Assembly (NCBI RefSeq): GCF_030272615.1
Contig: NC_081414.1
Coordinates: 333,001-391,000, forward strand
Direction of reading: 5' to 3'
DNA from: Cryptomeria japonica
Taxonomy: Eukaryota > Streptophyta > Pinopsida > Cupressales > Cupressaceae
Length of the DNA stretch: 58,000 nt
Part shown: positions 1-8,804 of the stretch, piece by piece
How positions within the stretch are numbered: the stretch's first letter is position 1
Layout: each line of letters begins with the position of its first letter
Notes under the pieces: model-generated
Seen by the model: only the letters and a program-made list of their open reading frames with translations
Told to the model about the DNA's origin: nothing
Database searches by the model: none
Program-made: the position numbers and the translations under genes

Positions 1-613
1 TCAAATCAAGATATTTTACTTAATTCAAATTTGATGCTCAACAGAATGACTGCACTATCACCAATCTATCTTGAAGATTTGACTACTCTTTAGATTATGA
101 TTATGACTGTCATGATATTTCATGAGACTTCTCTATCCCCATATGAAACCCTTTGTTCCCACAAATCAATGCTTTGAACTTGACTGCAACTTTATAGTGA
201 TCATTGTCTTTGTACAGTAAGCTTGCTACTTTCTCAACTTTTGATATATTGGAGGCTCCTAGGATGGTTTCTATCTTATAGTCAGAATACCTTGCTATAA
301 TTTGTAGCTATTGTATGTTTATTTGTTTTCTATGTTTATTTGTTTTCCACTCTTAACTCATAGTTCAACCGAATATGGTTCATCTTGGAATCAATGCACA
401 TCGGTTATAATCAGATTATAACCAGTCTCCATGGTTGCAAGACCTAAAGAAGGATTCTTATCATCAATTAGATGCATACTTTTGGGAATATAGAAAGACA
501 AAAAAAAATATTAGAACCATATTTTTTGTTGAGTCATAATATGATGTGTTAATTTAGCTAAATAAGGGAACCAATGTTGTATTAGGTTTAATTCCATGAT
601 GACAGTTGAAGCT
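1..613. other. Non-coding AT-rich flank
   Basis: No open reading frame, RNA gene or clear repeat boundary was recognised here. The sequence is AT-rich and ends where a probable Copia-type LTR begins. It may be the older genomic background or the interior of another decayed element. Confidence 0.4.
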
Positions 614-907
614 TGTTAGAGATGGGGGATTTGTAGCAGTTGGATTGTTAGGTTATGTCACAATCCTATGAAGGTCCTTGTAAACCGTTAATGTCAGTAG
701 ACATGAGAATGTTATGTAACGAATTGGATCAGCTAAACCTAGAAGTTTTGTAACCAATGAATCAACTGACTCAAGTGTGTGTTAATTATCTTATGATGGT
801 CATTTATGACCGTTATTCTTAGTAGGCATTAAGCAGTTCGCTAGATAGTTGGTTAGTAAACCAGTGAGTTAGTTGGCTCAAGTGTATGCTAGATGTGGAA
901 TATTACA
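614..907 (+). mobile_element. Probable Copia-type LTR (294 bp)
   Basis: The segment begins TGTTAGAGATGGGGGA and ends ATTACA, so it has the TG...CA termini of an LTR. Two bases after its end lies a sequence matching the initiator-methionine tRNA primer site. That makes it a 5' LTR rather than a solo LTR. No matching 3' LTR and no gag-pol was found downstream, and the bases at the two ends do not form a target duplication. The element is therefore truncated. The exact start is uncertain, because TGTAGCAG at 632 is an alternative. Confidence 0.55.
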
Positions 908-909
908 TG

Positions 910-921
910 TGGTATCAAAGC
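910..921 (+). promoter_or_regulatory. Primer-binding site, tRNA-iMet type
   Basis: TGGTATCAAAGC differs by one base from the usual plant Copia primer site TGGTATCAGAGC. It starts two bases after the LTR end. In a live element it would anneal to the 3' end of initiator methionine tRNA to prime minus-strand cDNA. Confidence 0.6.
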
Positions 922-1534
922 AACCAAGTTCGACATTGAACCTCAGGCTTTCCACCTATAAACAAAACTATATACATATGCAATCGAACCATGGTTGAGA
1001 TAATATGCAGGCGCACTATATACAAAACTATATTCGCAAGTAAATCTTTTATTCAAATCCATAATATGAAACACAAAGTTTTACTGGAAGAACACAAGTA
1101 ACCTTATCTCCTTTAGATAATATCACAAGAAACTGCCTACAGAAAGATACAGTAATCCACAACATATACACAAAGGAAAGATGACTGATTATATTATGTA
1201 TGTTCACAAAATGGTACAATAGTAAGCCTGAGGCTATATTCTACTTCTTCTCTAATGATCCTTATTGTTACAAAAGTTCCCTCATTTATATGAGGGTATA
1301 CATTGTCACCAAGCATCGTGGCTTTTCAGCACATAACTATTAATTAGCACTTTTGTTAACAAACTGGAAGATAAACAAGTTCAGCATTCCTATGTGTTGA
1401 ATGTACTTATCATCTTTATACATTAGAACGTCATTGTTTAGTGTCCTCATGCTGCTTTTTGTCTAGAAATGATTGGATAGAATATGGTTTACACAAAGTG
1501 ACAATTCTTTGTCTCGATCCAACTCTGCTACTGC
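922..1534. other. Non-coding stretch after the Copia primer site
   Basis: No protein-coding potential was seen. It lies between the Copia primer site and the stop codon of decayed gene A on the opposite strand, so it may contain the 3' untranslated region of gene A. Confidence 0.35.
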
Positions 1535-1895
1535 TCAATTATTCTCATCAATGAACTCTTGTTTCCACTGTTCGAACGATCCTAACTCACCATTACTGTA
1601 AAAGGAGGGCACCCTAGGGGTATTCCCATCATCCAGCCTCTGAAGCTCTTTCCTTAATTGATTTGCCAATTCATCATGGGACTTCAAGTAAGCCTCGGCT
1701 TCAATTATCTCATCTGGATTAATCAGACTATTGTTATTCATCATGTCTTCCAACTGAGACCTGAGCCTTTCATGCTCTTTCAAAGATCTAACTGTTTTAG
1801 TGTATGTTTTCCAATAGATTTCTGCAACTTGCATCATACTTCTCAACCTATGTTCAATGATCTCCAGAATCAACTTATCCATCTTTTGCTGTACC
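1535..1895 (-). pseudogene. Gene A, 3' fragment cut off by retrotransposon
   Basis: About 115 codons encode a charged, coiled-coil C-terminus that ends FIDENN and a TGA stop. The fragment is not a separate gene. If the 15.3-kb element at 1896-17191 and one copy of its GTACC duplication are ignored, the reading frame from 17192 continues in phase into this fragment (…KVEKV then QQKMDKLIL…). It is therefore the last exon portion of copy A. The coiled coil suggests self-association or protein binding, but the function is unknown. The ATG often taken as its start is simply an internal methionine of the longer protein. Confidence 0.8.
1891..1895. repeat. Target-site duplication GTACC (left)
   Basis: The five bases GTACC directly precede the 5' LTR and recur at 17192-17196 directly after the 3' LTR. 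A perfect five-base duplication is what a Ty3/Gypsy integrase leaves, and it fixes the ends of the element. Confidence 0.93.
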
Positions 1896-2677
1896 TGTAG
1901 ACACCTAAAATTGTCCAGTTTAATTAAATAAATATTTTATTTATTTAATTATCTTAAGCCTAATTCTTCTATTAATTAAATAAATCTTTATTTATTTAAT
2001 TAATTCATTTATCCTCTTCTAGCCTTATTTCTCATTTAAATAAATACATTTATTTATTTAAATTATCCTTTTCCTAAATTAAATAAATATCTTATTTATT
2101 TAATTATCCCACTTCTTTTATTAATTAAATAAATCTTTATTTATTTAATTAATTCATTAACCTTTTCTACCCATGACACATGTCATTCATCTCTTAATTC
2201 ATACACTACCTACCCCTTTCATTATTTTATTATTTCTTTTACCTACCCTCTAATCATAGCCGACCTCCTTTTACACCTCTCAATCTTATCCCTCCATTTC
2301 ATATTGTGTCTTCTATATAAGGAGATGCTTCCTTCATTATCAAACCCTAATCGTTCTATGCATTCTAATCAACTTATGCAATTGACTACACTACGATCCT
2401 ACTAGCAACCACATTTCGTTCTTTGTTGAGCTCTTGTGCACATAAAATCTGAGAACAAATATATCAAGCAAGATCAATGGAGATAGGAAGAATGGAGATC
2501 CAAACCCTATTGGACATGTGATGGTATAATCTTTGTGATTTCATTTGATTTGCATTGTCTTAGGTAATCTTCATATGTTATGGTGGATCTTTGTTGATTG
2601 TTAGGCTAGGGTTTTGTGGTTGAATTCATTTAGCCTTTCAATATCGTTATTATTGTTATCCATTTTCACCATATACA
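1896..2677 (+). repeat. 5' LTR (782 bp)
   Basis: It begins TGTAGACACC and ends CACCATATACA. Its U3 part (about 1916-2156) holds five AT-rich dyads of the form AATTAAATAAAT…ATTTATTTAATT, spaced about 40-60 bases apart. A TATA box (CTATATAA) follows near 2313-2320. Next comes a CAAACCCTAAT telo-box-like motif, as in many plant promoters. It is nearly identical to 16410-17191. Confidence 0.95.
2313..2320 (+). promoter_or_regulatory. LTR TATA box
   Basis: CTATATAAGGAGATGC lies mid-LTR with a pyrimidine-rich tract before it. This is the expected place for the promoter of the element's genomic RNA. The same site recurs in the 3' LTR at about 16827-16834, where it could fire outward into gene A in antisense. 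Confidence 0.65.
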
Positions 2678-2680
2678 TTT

Positions 2681-2698
2681 TGGCACGCCCAGTGGGAC
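2681..2698 (+). promoter_or_regulatory. Primer-binding site of the Tat-like element
   Basis: TGGCACGCCCAGTGGGAC starts three bases after the LTR end. Its first three bases pair with the CCA end of a tRNA, and the AGTGGGA part resembles the arginine-tRNA primer sites known for Ogre-type elements. The tRNA identity is an inference. Confidence 0.65.
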
Positions 2699-2787
2699 TC
2701 TTGTCCCTTTTGCATTTAACATCCTTGTTGCAGATTTTGTAATGTGAAGTTGCAGATCCGACATTTTCGGCAGCATTTTGTTATTTC

Positions 2788-3045
2788 CGCGTCTGCGTAC
2801 TTTCGGATCGCGTTTTTGATTTTCTGGCGCGTCTGCGACATCTGGATCCACGTCTGTGTTCTGGCAATATTTTATTTTGCAGGTTCCAGGAAGGCGCGTC
2901 TGTGTTGTAAAGTCGTGTTTGCGTCGTTTTAACCCGCGTCTGTGTCCAGGAAGCGCGTCTGTGCTCTGTAGCCGCGTCTGTGTCTCACAAAACCGCGTCT
3001 GTGTTATCCAGTTGCGTCTGCGTTGAGGGTAATCATGTCTGTGTT
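2788..3045 (+). repeat. Array of GCGTCTGTG motifs, cluster 1
   Basis: About ten copies of a core GCGTCTGYG, often preceded by C or GGC, are scattered every 15-40 bases in the untranslated leader. All lie in the same orientation. The core is CpG-rich within an AT-rich region. A second cluster is at 4268-4505, and the reverse complement forms a cluster at 15575-15900. Confidence 0.8.
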
Positions 3046-4267
3046 TATCAGTTTCAAATTTTTTATTTTTTTTTAATTGATTCAGTTTTTGGATTTTGCA
3101 TTTAGGGTTTCAGATCTGGTTTATTTTGAGCTAACATTTTCAGATCTAGCTAACAAAATGGGTGCAGCTTGTCTTGAAGGCTAAATCGTTTGGTTGAAGG
3201 CCCCTATTTTCACAAAGTCTTTTAGGTTTAAAATTTACCTAACTTGTGTGCTTGCAGGAAGGGGTGATCATTTGAAACAATCCAAACTACTAACAACTCT
3301 TTGTTGCAGGTCCTTGGCAAGGGTTTTTGGATTTTTATTGTGTGCCTTGTTTTCATAGACTAACAAACACTTCAATTGGTGCTCTAAAATTGAATCATTG
3401 TCTTTTGTGTCTTGAGCAATAGGCTCTTTTTGTTTAATCTTTAGAGGGCCTGTCTTCCCGTGTGGTCATTAGGACTTCTAGTGAGAAGAGAATGACTCAA
3501 GTGGTGGAGAGGAAAACCCACCTCTTCCGAACCACTATAATCAAATGTATTCATGGTGAAAACTATGAATAACATGTGCTGATTAGTTCATATCGACACT
3601 ATGTATCCCCATAAACCCGTTTGATCAAATTTATTTGATCAGTTGTAGGGCGTAACCCCTACCGGCTGGGAGCCTTCTATATTTACAGAGCTGAAAGTGC
3701 CGCATGTATGGCCACACGAGCGGATGCCCTTACTAGCACCATTTTGTTTTAGAGGCCCAAATCCTTCTAGTTGTTGGGGCAGGAGGTCGGACCTCTGGTA
3801 GCGGCCCACACACATATGGTTCTTAGTAGAGATACAAAGTTCGCCACGGGGAGTTTTCGTGGGGACTGATGCTTGGCTGACCCGAGAAGTGAGTGTCGAG
3901 GGTGGAGCCAGTGAGGTCAAGCATCTAAGTATCCGCTCTGAATAGCGTAGCCTCGGGGGTAAAACCCCATGTGGGATCAACAACTATTGTCTTGGCCAGC
4001 CATAAGAAGTGTGCTTGACTTATGTTAAACATTCAAAACATTCAAGACCAAATAGAAAAACATTGTGTCTTTTGTGTCTTCAAGTGTATGCAAAATATTT
4101 TTACATCAAACAACACACTTTTCTTGGAGTCATTTTGAGTCTAGACACTTGCAAACATTGGGTCTTCATCAACACTGTGTCCTCTTGTCACGAAAAATAG
4201 TCAAACAGTCAGATTTGGTCACAACAAAACGACTTCACAGATTGAAAAAAATGGCACAAATTTTATA
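3046..4267 (+). other. Retrotransposon leader without genes
   Basis: This is the untranslated leader between the two motif clusters. Short reading frames exist on both strands but none resembles a known protein. Oddly, it is less AT-rich around 3640-3970. No splice site pair or structural RNA was recognised. Confidence 0.5.
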
Positions 4268-4505
4268 GAAACGTGTCTATGTCGAACATAATAGCGTCTG
4301 CGTCTGCGTCAGGAAACCGCGTCTGTGTCGGGCATAATAGCGTCTGTGTTGTCTAGCCGTGTCTGTGAAGGGCAGAATCGCGTCTGTGTTCCAATAGTCA
4401 ACATTAAATTTTCCAAAAAAAATCTCAGAAGCGTGTCTGCGTTAAACAGAGCCGCGTCTGTGTCGGGAAACCGCGTCTGTGAAGTATACAGGCGCGTCTG
4501 TGTCC
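4268..4505 (+). repeat. Array of GCGTCTGTG motifs, cluster 2
   Basis: About ten more copies of the core seen at 2788-3045, again all in plus orientation. Recurring neighbours include GGAAACCGCGTCTGTG and CATAATAGCGTCTG. It ends about 490 bases before the gag start codon. Confidence 0.8.
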
Positions 4506-4994
4506 AGAATTGAAAAACTGTTACAGTCCAGCAAACAAACACAGTCAGTTTCGGAATTCTTGAGCTTCCTAGGTCATTTCTCCAGGTTTTCATCTAGCAT
4601 TCAACCTGTCCTTGGGTCTCGCATAGTCCATCATTGCTTCACATCTCACTTTACATTCACACTTGTCTAAACTTGATTCAAAAGGTCACTTGCTTGTCCT
4701 CATCATACTTTGTCAACACACTACATACAACAACACTTTGCTAAGTGGTCCCTCATCAAGGTTTCTTACCTTTGGGTCTCATTTGGTCTTACTTAGAGTC
4801 AAGGTCAACTTACCTCATCAAGAGAAACTATCCTCTCTTTGGAAGTCACACCTACTCTACTACATACATACTTGGTCTTACACTTTGGACATTGCAAGTA
4901 CACTTCAGATTCATTCACATTCCATCCAACTCTTAGTCTTCCATACTCTTTCCATCTTCATCTAGTCTCACACATTTTGGTCAATACCTAGTTC

Positions 4995-7034
4995 ATGGTT
5001 GAAACCCGTCTTCAAAAATCTAGGAGAGAAACGAAAGAGGCTCAAGAGTCCGCAAACATGAGTTCTTATGAGTATGACAATGAGATCTTTTTCAATTCTG
5101 ATCATTCTACATTACCAGACATGGATGCCTATAGAAACATTCCAAATGTTGAGAACATGGACACTATAAACAACAATGCTACGCATAATGACAATGTGGA
5201 CAACTTTTCCGTACATTCAGCAGATGTGGAAGAATCCATTATGAATCCCCATTTCAATCGATTGGTTGAGGAAATAATGAGGAGGGATAGACAATACTTC
5301 TTACAAATGATGGCACAAAGTGGAGCCAAGATACCTCATGATTTTGACATGTCTCAAATAATGGAAAATCAACCTTTGCAACAACCTCACTCCAACATGG
5401 ATCAAAGAAGACCTAATACTGGAGGAAATAGAGGACCATATATGGTACCTGAATCACCATCAGCTTTGCTTCAAAAACCAGAGGTCCCACATACACATGG
5501 TCAAACATATGATACTCACCTTCGCAGACCATTATGGAAATCTTATGGAGAAAAATATGCTCAATCACATATCAATGCTAAGGATCAACCACCAAAGCAA
5601 TGGGATATTCAAAGGCATGCTCAAAATTTGGACACAAGGAAACCCCATGTCAAATTTGGGGGCAATACAATAGAACATGACATGCCTGTAGAGTATGGTA
5701 TACATGCACAAAATAGATATGGTGTTCCTCAACATGAATCTATACCAAGTGGTCCATATACGCAGCATCATTATAGACCTCCTCCATATGAACATGTGTA
5801 TGATCAATATCATCCATATATGCAACATGCTCCTCCTCCAATGGGTACCTCAAGCATAGGGTATGGTCCAAGAAGTCGATCTCCACCTAAGAGCAATTTG
5901 GAGCAACAAATCAGGGAATTACAAAAGAAAATGGAGGACATAAATGCACCAAAGCCAACATACACAATGAGAGACATATGTCCTTATCCATTTGACAAGA
6001 GCATTCGAATGCCTCCTTTTCCTACACACTTTGTGACGCCTAAATTTGATAAGTATAGAGGAAAAGGGGATCCTAAGGCACACATAAGACAATTTTTCAT
6101 AGCTTGCATTGAGGTAGCAGCAGAAGAGACATATTTGATGAGATTATTCCCACAAAGCTTAGGTGATCAAGCTATGGAATGGTTCTCCCAACTTCCACCT
6201 GGAATTAAGTCATGGGGTGACTTAGCAGAGGCATTTATCCAACATTTCTCCTACAACATAGAGACAGACATATCAGTTACTACTTTGTGCAACACCAAGC
6301 AAAAAGAGGGAGAATCTTTTGCATCATTTTTACAAAGATGGAGGAATTTAGCCAGGAGATGCTCTTGTGAAATTCCAGAAAAACAAATGGTAGAGATGTT
6401 CACACAAAATGTTAACAAAGACATTGGCTATGACCTAAGGAAAGCTTGTTTGTCCACCTTTAAGGACGTTATTGAAAAAGGCTTAGCGACAGAAAAGGTC
6501 TTAATTGAACAAGGAGTCATCAAGATATTCAAGGAAAACAAAGATGACTTTAAAGGAAAAGACAAGCCAAGATTTTGGAATAAAAACAAGAACACAGTCA
6601 ATGATGGTGTTGTTGATGCAAATACAGTGCGACCCAAAGTCATCTTTTCAGGATCAAGTTCTACAAACAATCAAGTGAATACTCAAACAACTTCCAGATC
6701 ACGAAGGAAGTACACTCCATTGGGAGAACCACTCGAGTCAGTTTTCAAGAAGCTTGTGGCAAACAAAGTAATCACAGTTCTAGATTTTCCTCCATATGAA
6801 CCAAAGGTTAAACCAAATTGGTGGAATGATGATGAGTATTGTGAATTTCATAAGAGCAAAGGTCATAAGACAGAAAATTGTCATCGACTGAAGAACATCA
6901 TACAAGATCTCATTGATAGAGGTGACATTGAGATTGAGGGACATTCGTCTAATCAAGAACATGAGATGTTTAAGGAACCATTCCCAAAACATGACAAGGG
7001 AAAAGCTAAAGCCACAGAGGATCAAACCAACTAA
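4995..7034 (+). CDS. gag: Gag polyprotein of the Tat-like element
   Basis: This 679-residue open frame is uninterrupted. Residues 1-330 are hydrophilic and rich in H, Q, P and Y (…PPPYEHVYDQYHPYMQH…). The conserved retrotransposon gag (capsid) domain lies at about 350-510, with the hallmark stretches KYRGKGDPKAHIRQF and AMEWFSQLPPGIKSWGDL. A zinc-binding motif (YCEFHKSKGHKTENCHRLK) near residues 614-632 is a Cys/His knuckle of the form seen in Tat-type Gags and would bind RNA. Gag forms the cytoplasmic particle that packages the genomic RNA. It ends in TAA, and the protease frame follows in the same frame after 45 bases. It is probably functional in coding terms, unlike pol. Confidence 0.93.
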   Translation: MVETRLQKSRRETKEAQESANMSSYEYDNEIFFNSDHSTLPDMDAYRNIPNVENMDTINNNATHNDNVDNFSVHSADVEESIMNPHFNRLVEEIMRRDRQYFLQMMAQSGAKIPHDFDMSQIMENQPLQQPHSNMDQRRPNTGGNRGPYMVPESPSALLQKPEVPHTHGQTYDTHLRRPLWKSYGEKYAQSHINAKDQPPKQWDIQRHAQNLDTRKPHVKFGGNTIEHDMPVEYGIHAQNRYGVPQHESIPSGPYTQHHYRPPPYEHVYDQYHPYMQHAPPPMGTSSIGYGPRSRSPPKSNLEQQIRELQKKMEDINAPKPTYTMRDICPYPFDKSIRMPPFPTHFVTPKFDKYRGKGDPKAHIRQFFIACIEVAAEETYLMRLFPQSLGDQAMEWFSQLPPGIKSWGDLAEAFIQHFSYNIETDISVTTLCNTKQKEGESFASFLQRWRNLARRCSCEIPEKQMVEMFTQNVNKDIGYDLRKACLSTFKDVIEKGLATEKVLIEQGVIKIFKENKDDFKGKDKPRFWNKNKNTVNDGVVDANTVRPKVIFSGSSSTNNQVNTQTTSRSRRKYTPLGEPLESVFKKLVANKVITVLDFPPYEPKVKPNWWNDDEYCEFHKSKGHKTENCHRLKNIIQDLIDRGDIEIEGHSSNQEHEMFKEPFPKHDKGKAKATEDQTN

Positions 7035-7079
7035 ACCAGAGCATCTTACATCTATGATTCAACTATCAATCACATCTCG

Positions 7080-8804
7080 ATGGACAATTATGTCTCTACC
7101 ATTATCATCAAGGACAAAGCCCCTTTGAATTCTACCCAGAGACCCAAGATCGTTCTAAAAGGCATTGGATCTTCTTCCGAACCTACCTTTGAATGTCATG
7201 TTACAACCCACCGAAGTAAAATCACTTTGCAAGGTGCTCCAACTAAAAACACCGCTTCTTCATCAACCAAACCTGAGTATGACCTTGTAGAACAGGTAGG
7301 GAAGACACCCACACTTATCTCCATTCTCGAGCTCCTACGCATATCTCCTGCACATAAAGCCATTCTTGACAAAATCTTGAGAGACACTGCCGTTCCTACT
7401 GATCTAAATGTGGACCAGTTTCAAGCCATGGTGGGATACCTTTCCATTCCACATTCACTTACATTCACAGAAGCTGATGACGCCTCCATAAGTCAGCCAC
7501 ATAATGCACCTTTACATATTGAAACCTTCATACACAAACATCGAATAAAAAGAGTCCTGATAGATGGAGGAGCAGGTCTAAACATTTGCACATTAAGCAC
7601 TATTACACAATTGGGATATTCTGATAAAGCTGTGAATTCCACAAACAAGATCACCATTAAAGCATATGATGACGAAGAGCGTTCATCCAAGGGCATAGTC
7701 ACCTTACCTCTCAGAGTTGGGCCAGTTACAAAGGATGTGGTTTGTCAACTCCTGGATATAAATCTCACTTATAACATATTGCTAGGACGTCCTTGGATTC
7801 ATGAAATGAGGGCAGTCCCATCCACATATCACCAATGCATTAAGTTTCCTCATAATGGAGTGGAAGTAATAGTTAACGGTGATCCAAATACATTCATATA
7901 TTGCAATAATCTGAAATCAAAGACTGAGACCATAATTCCCAGTAATCGTGAGGTTGTTCCTTCCTCAACATACATAGATCCTGAGTCATTAAAACCTTCG
8001 ACATCAAAACAAGGTGAGCTTAAAGGCAAGTTTCAGGACAAAGGCATGGGGGAATATACTTTCAATCAGACCATGTACTTACGACAAGTCATGAGTTCCC
8101 CAAAAGAATATGGAAGACCACATCCTAACAAACAAATCTCCATCATGATGCTCAAATGGGACCCTACTACCTTTCAAAGATGGGGTGAACTAGAAGAGGA
8201 AGATTTATACCAAATGCTTTTCAGAGACAATGAAGAGGAAACACAAGATCACATCAATCTACCATGTGAGAAATGTGGCAAAGGCTTCAAAATTCTACAA
8301 AAATTTGGGTATGATGGAAAAAGCCCTCTGGGGTTACGAAAGGAAGGCATCATTGAACCTTTACAACCTGAATTGACTTTTAAGAAGGAACGCTCGAAAG
8401 GACTTGGTTTCTTAACTCCTAAGGTCCACACCCAAAGGACAGAAGAAGCCTTACAAATCAAAGCGGCCAAAATTCAACAAGAGGATCGCTATTCCACAGA
8501 TTCCAACGAATGGGAATGGGGTTTCGACAAGTCTTCCAGTGACTATGAGCTCACCGAGACATTCAGAGAGCCAGATGAACCCACAGAAGAAGAGGAGTTT
8601 TATAACAAATTCAGAGTTGGTCAAGAAACAACCCATGAGGAGTCTACACAGTCCTTGTCTCAAGGTTCTAGGGTGAAATCACATAGGATGAGAACACCTG
8701 TCCTAGAGTGTGCTACTAGTGATGATAATTTGGATTCGCTCGCGATCGAGACTGATGAGGAGAGTGCCATCGATGACCAGGTGCTACATATCAAAGAGCC
8801 ATGA
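7080..8804 (+). CDS. Aspartic protease ORF of the Tat-like element, 3' end deleted
   Basis: This 574-codon open frame is in the same frame as gag, separated from it by a single TAA and a short gap, so readthrough or reinitiation would be needed. The retropepsin active site is visible as VLIDGGAGLNICT near residue 160, with the flap and C-terminal part to about 270 (YNILLGRPWIHEM). A glycine-rich stretch near 410 (FGYDGKSPLGL…) resembles a G-patch, which is known downstream of protease in this lineage. An acidic tail follows. The frame stops at TGA just where the reverse transcriptase should begin. The next coding sequence starts in another frame and lacks the first half of RT, so a deletion lies at about 8795-8805. 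Confidence 0.85.
   Translation: MDNYVSTIIIKDKAPLNSTQRPKIVLKGIGSSSEPTFECHVTTHRSKITLQGAPTKNTASSSTKPEYDLVEQVGKTPTLISILELLRISPAHKAILDKILRDTAVPTDLNVDQFQAMVGYLSIPHSLTFTEADDASISQPHNAPLHIETFIHKHRIKRVLIDGGAGLNICTLSTITQLGYSDKAVNSTNKITIKAYDDEERSSKGIVTLPLRVGPVTKDVVCQLLDINLTYNILLGRPWIHEMRAVPSTYHQCIKFPHNGVEVIVNGDPNTFIYCNNLKSKTETIIPSNREVVPSSTYIDPESLKPSTSKQGELKGKFQDKGMGEYTFNQTMYLRQVMSSPKEYGRPHPNKQISIMMLKWDPTTFQRWGELEEEDLYQMLFRDNEEETQDHINLPCEKCGKGFKILQKFGYDGKSPLGLRKEGIIEPLQPELTFKKERSKGLGFLTPKVHTQRTEEALQIKAAKIQQEDRYSTDSNEWEWGFDKSSSDYELTETFREPDEPTEEEEFYNKFRVGQETTHEESTQSLSQGSRVKSHRMRTPVLECATSDDNLDSLAIETDEESAIDDQVLHIKEP

Noticed and set aside
910-925. tRNA gene
   Set aside because: Only the 12-base primer-site match is present, with no cloverleaf around it.
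1535-1882. Independent small gene of 115 codons
   Set aside because: The frame joins in phase with gene A across the retrotransposon's empty site, so it is a fragment of gene A.
3639-3983. Minus-strand protein of 114 codons in the retrotransposon leader
   Set aside because: No family features, an odd composition, and a position in the untranslated leader. It is probably a chance frame in a less AT-rich patch.
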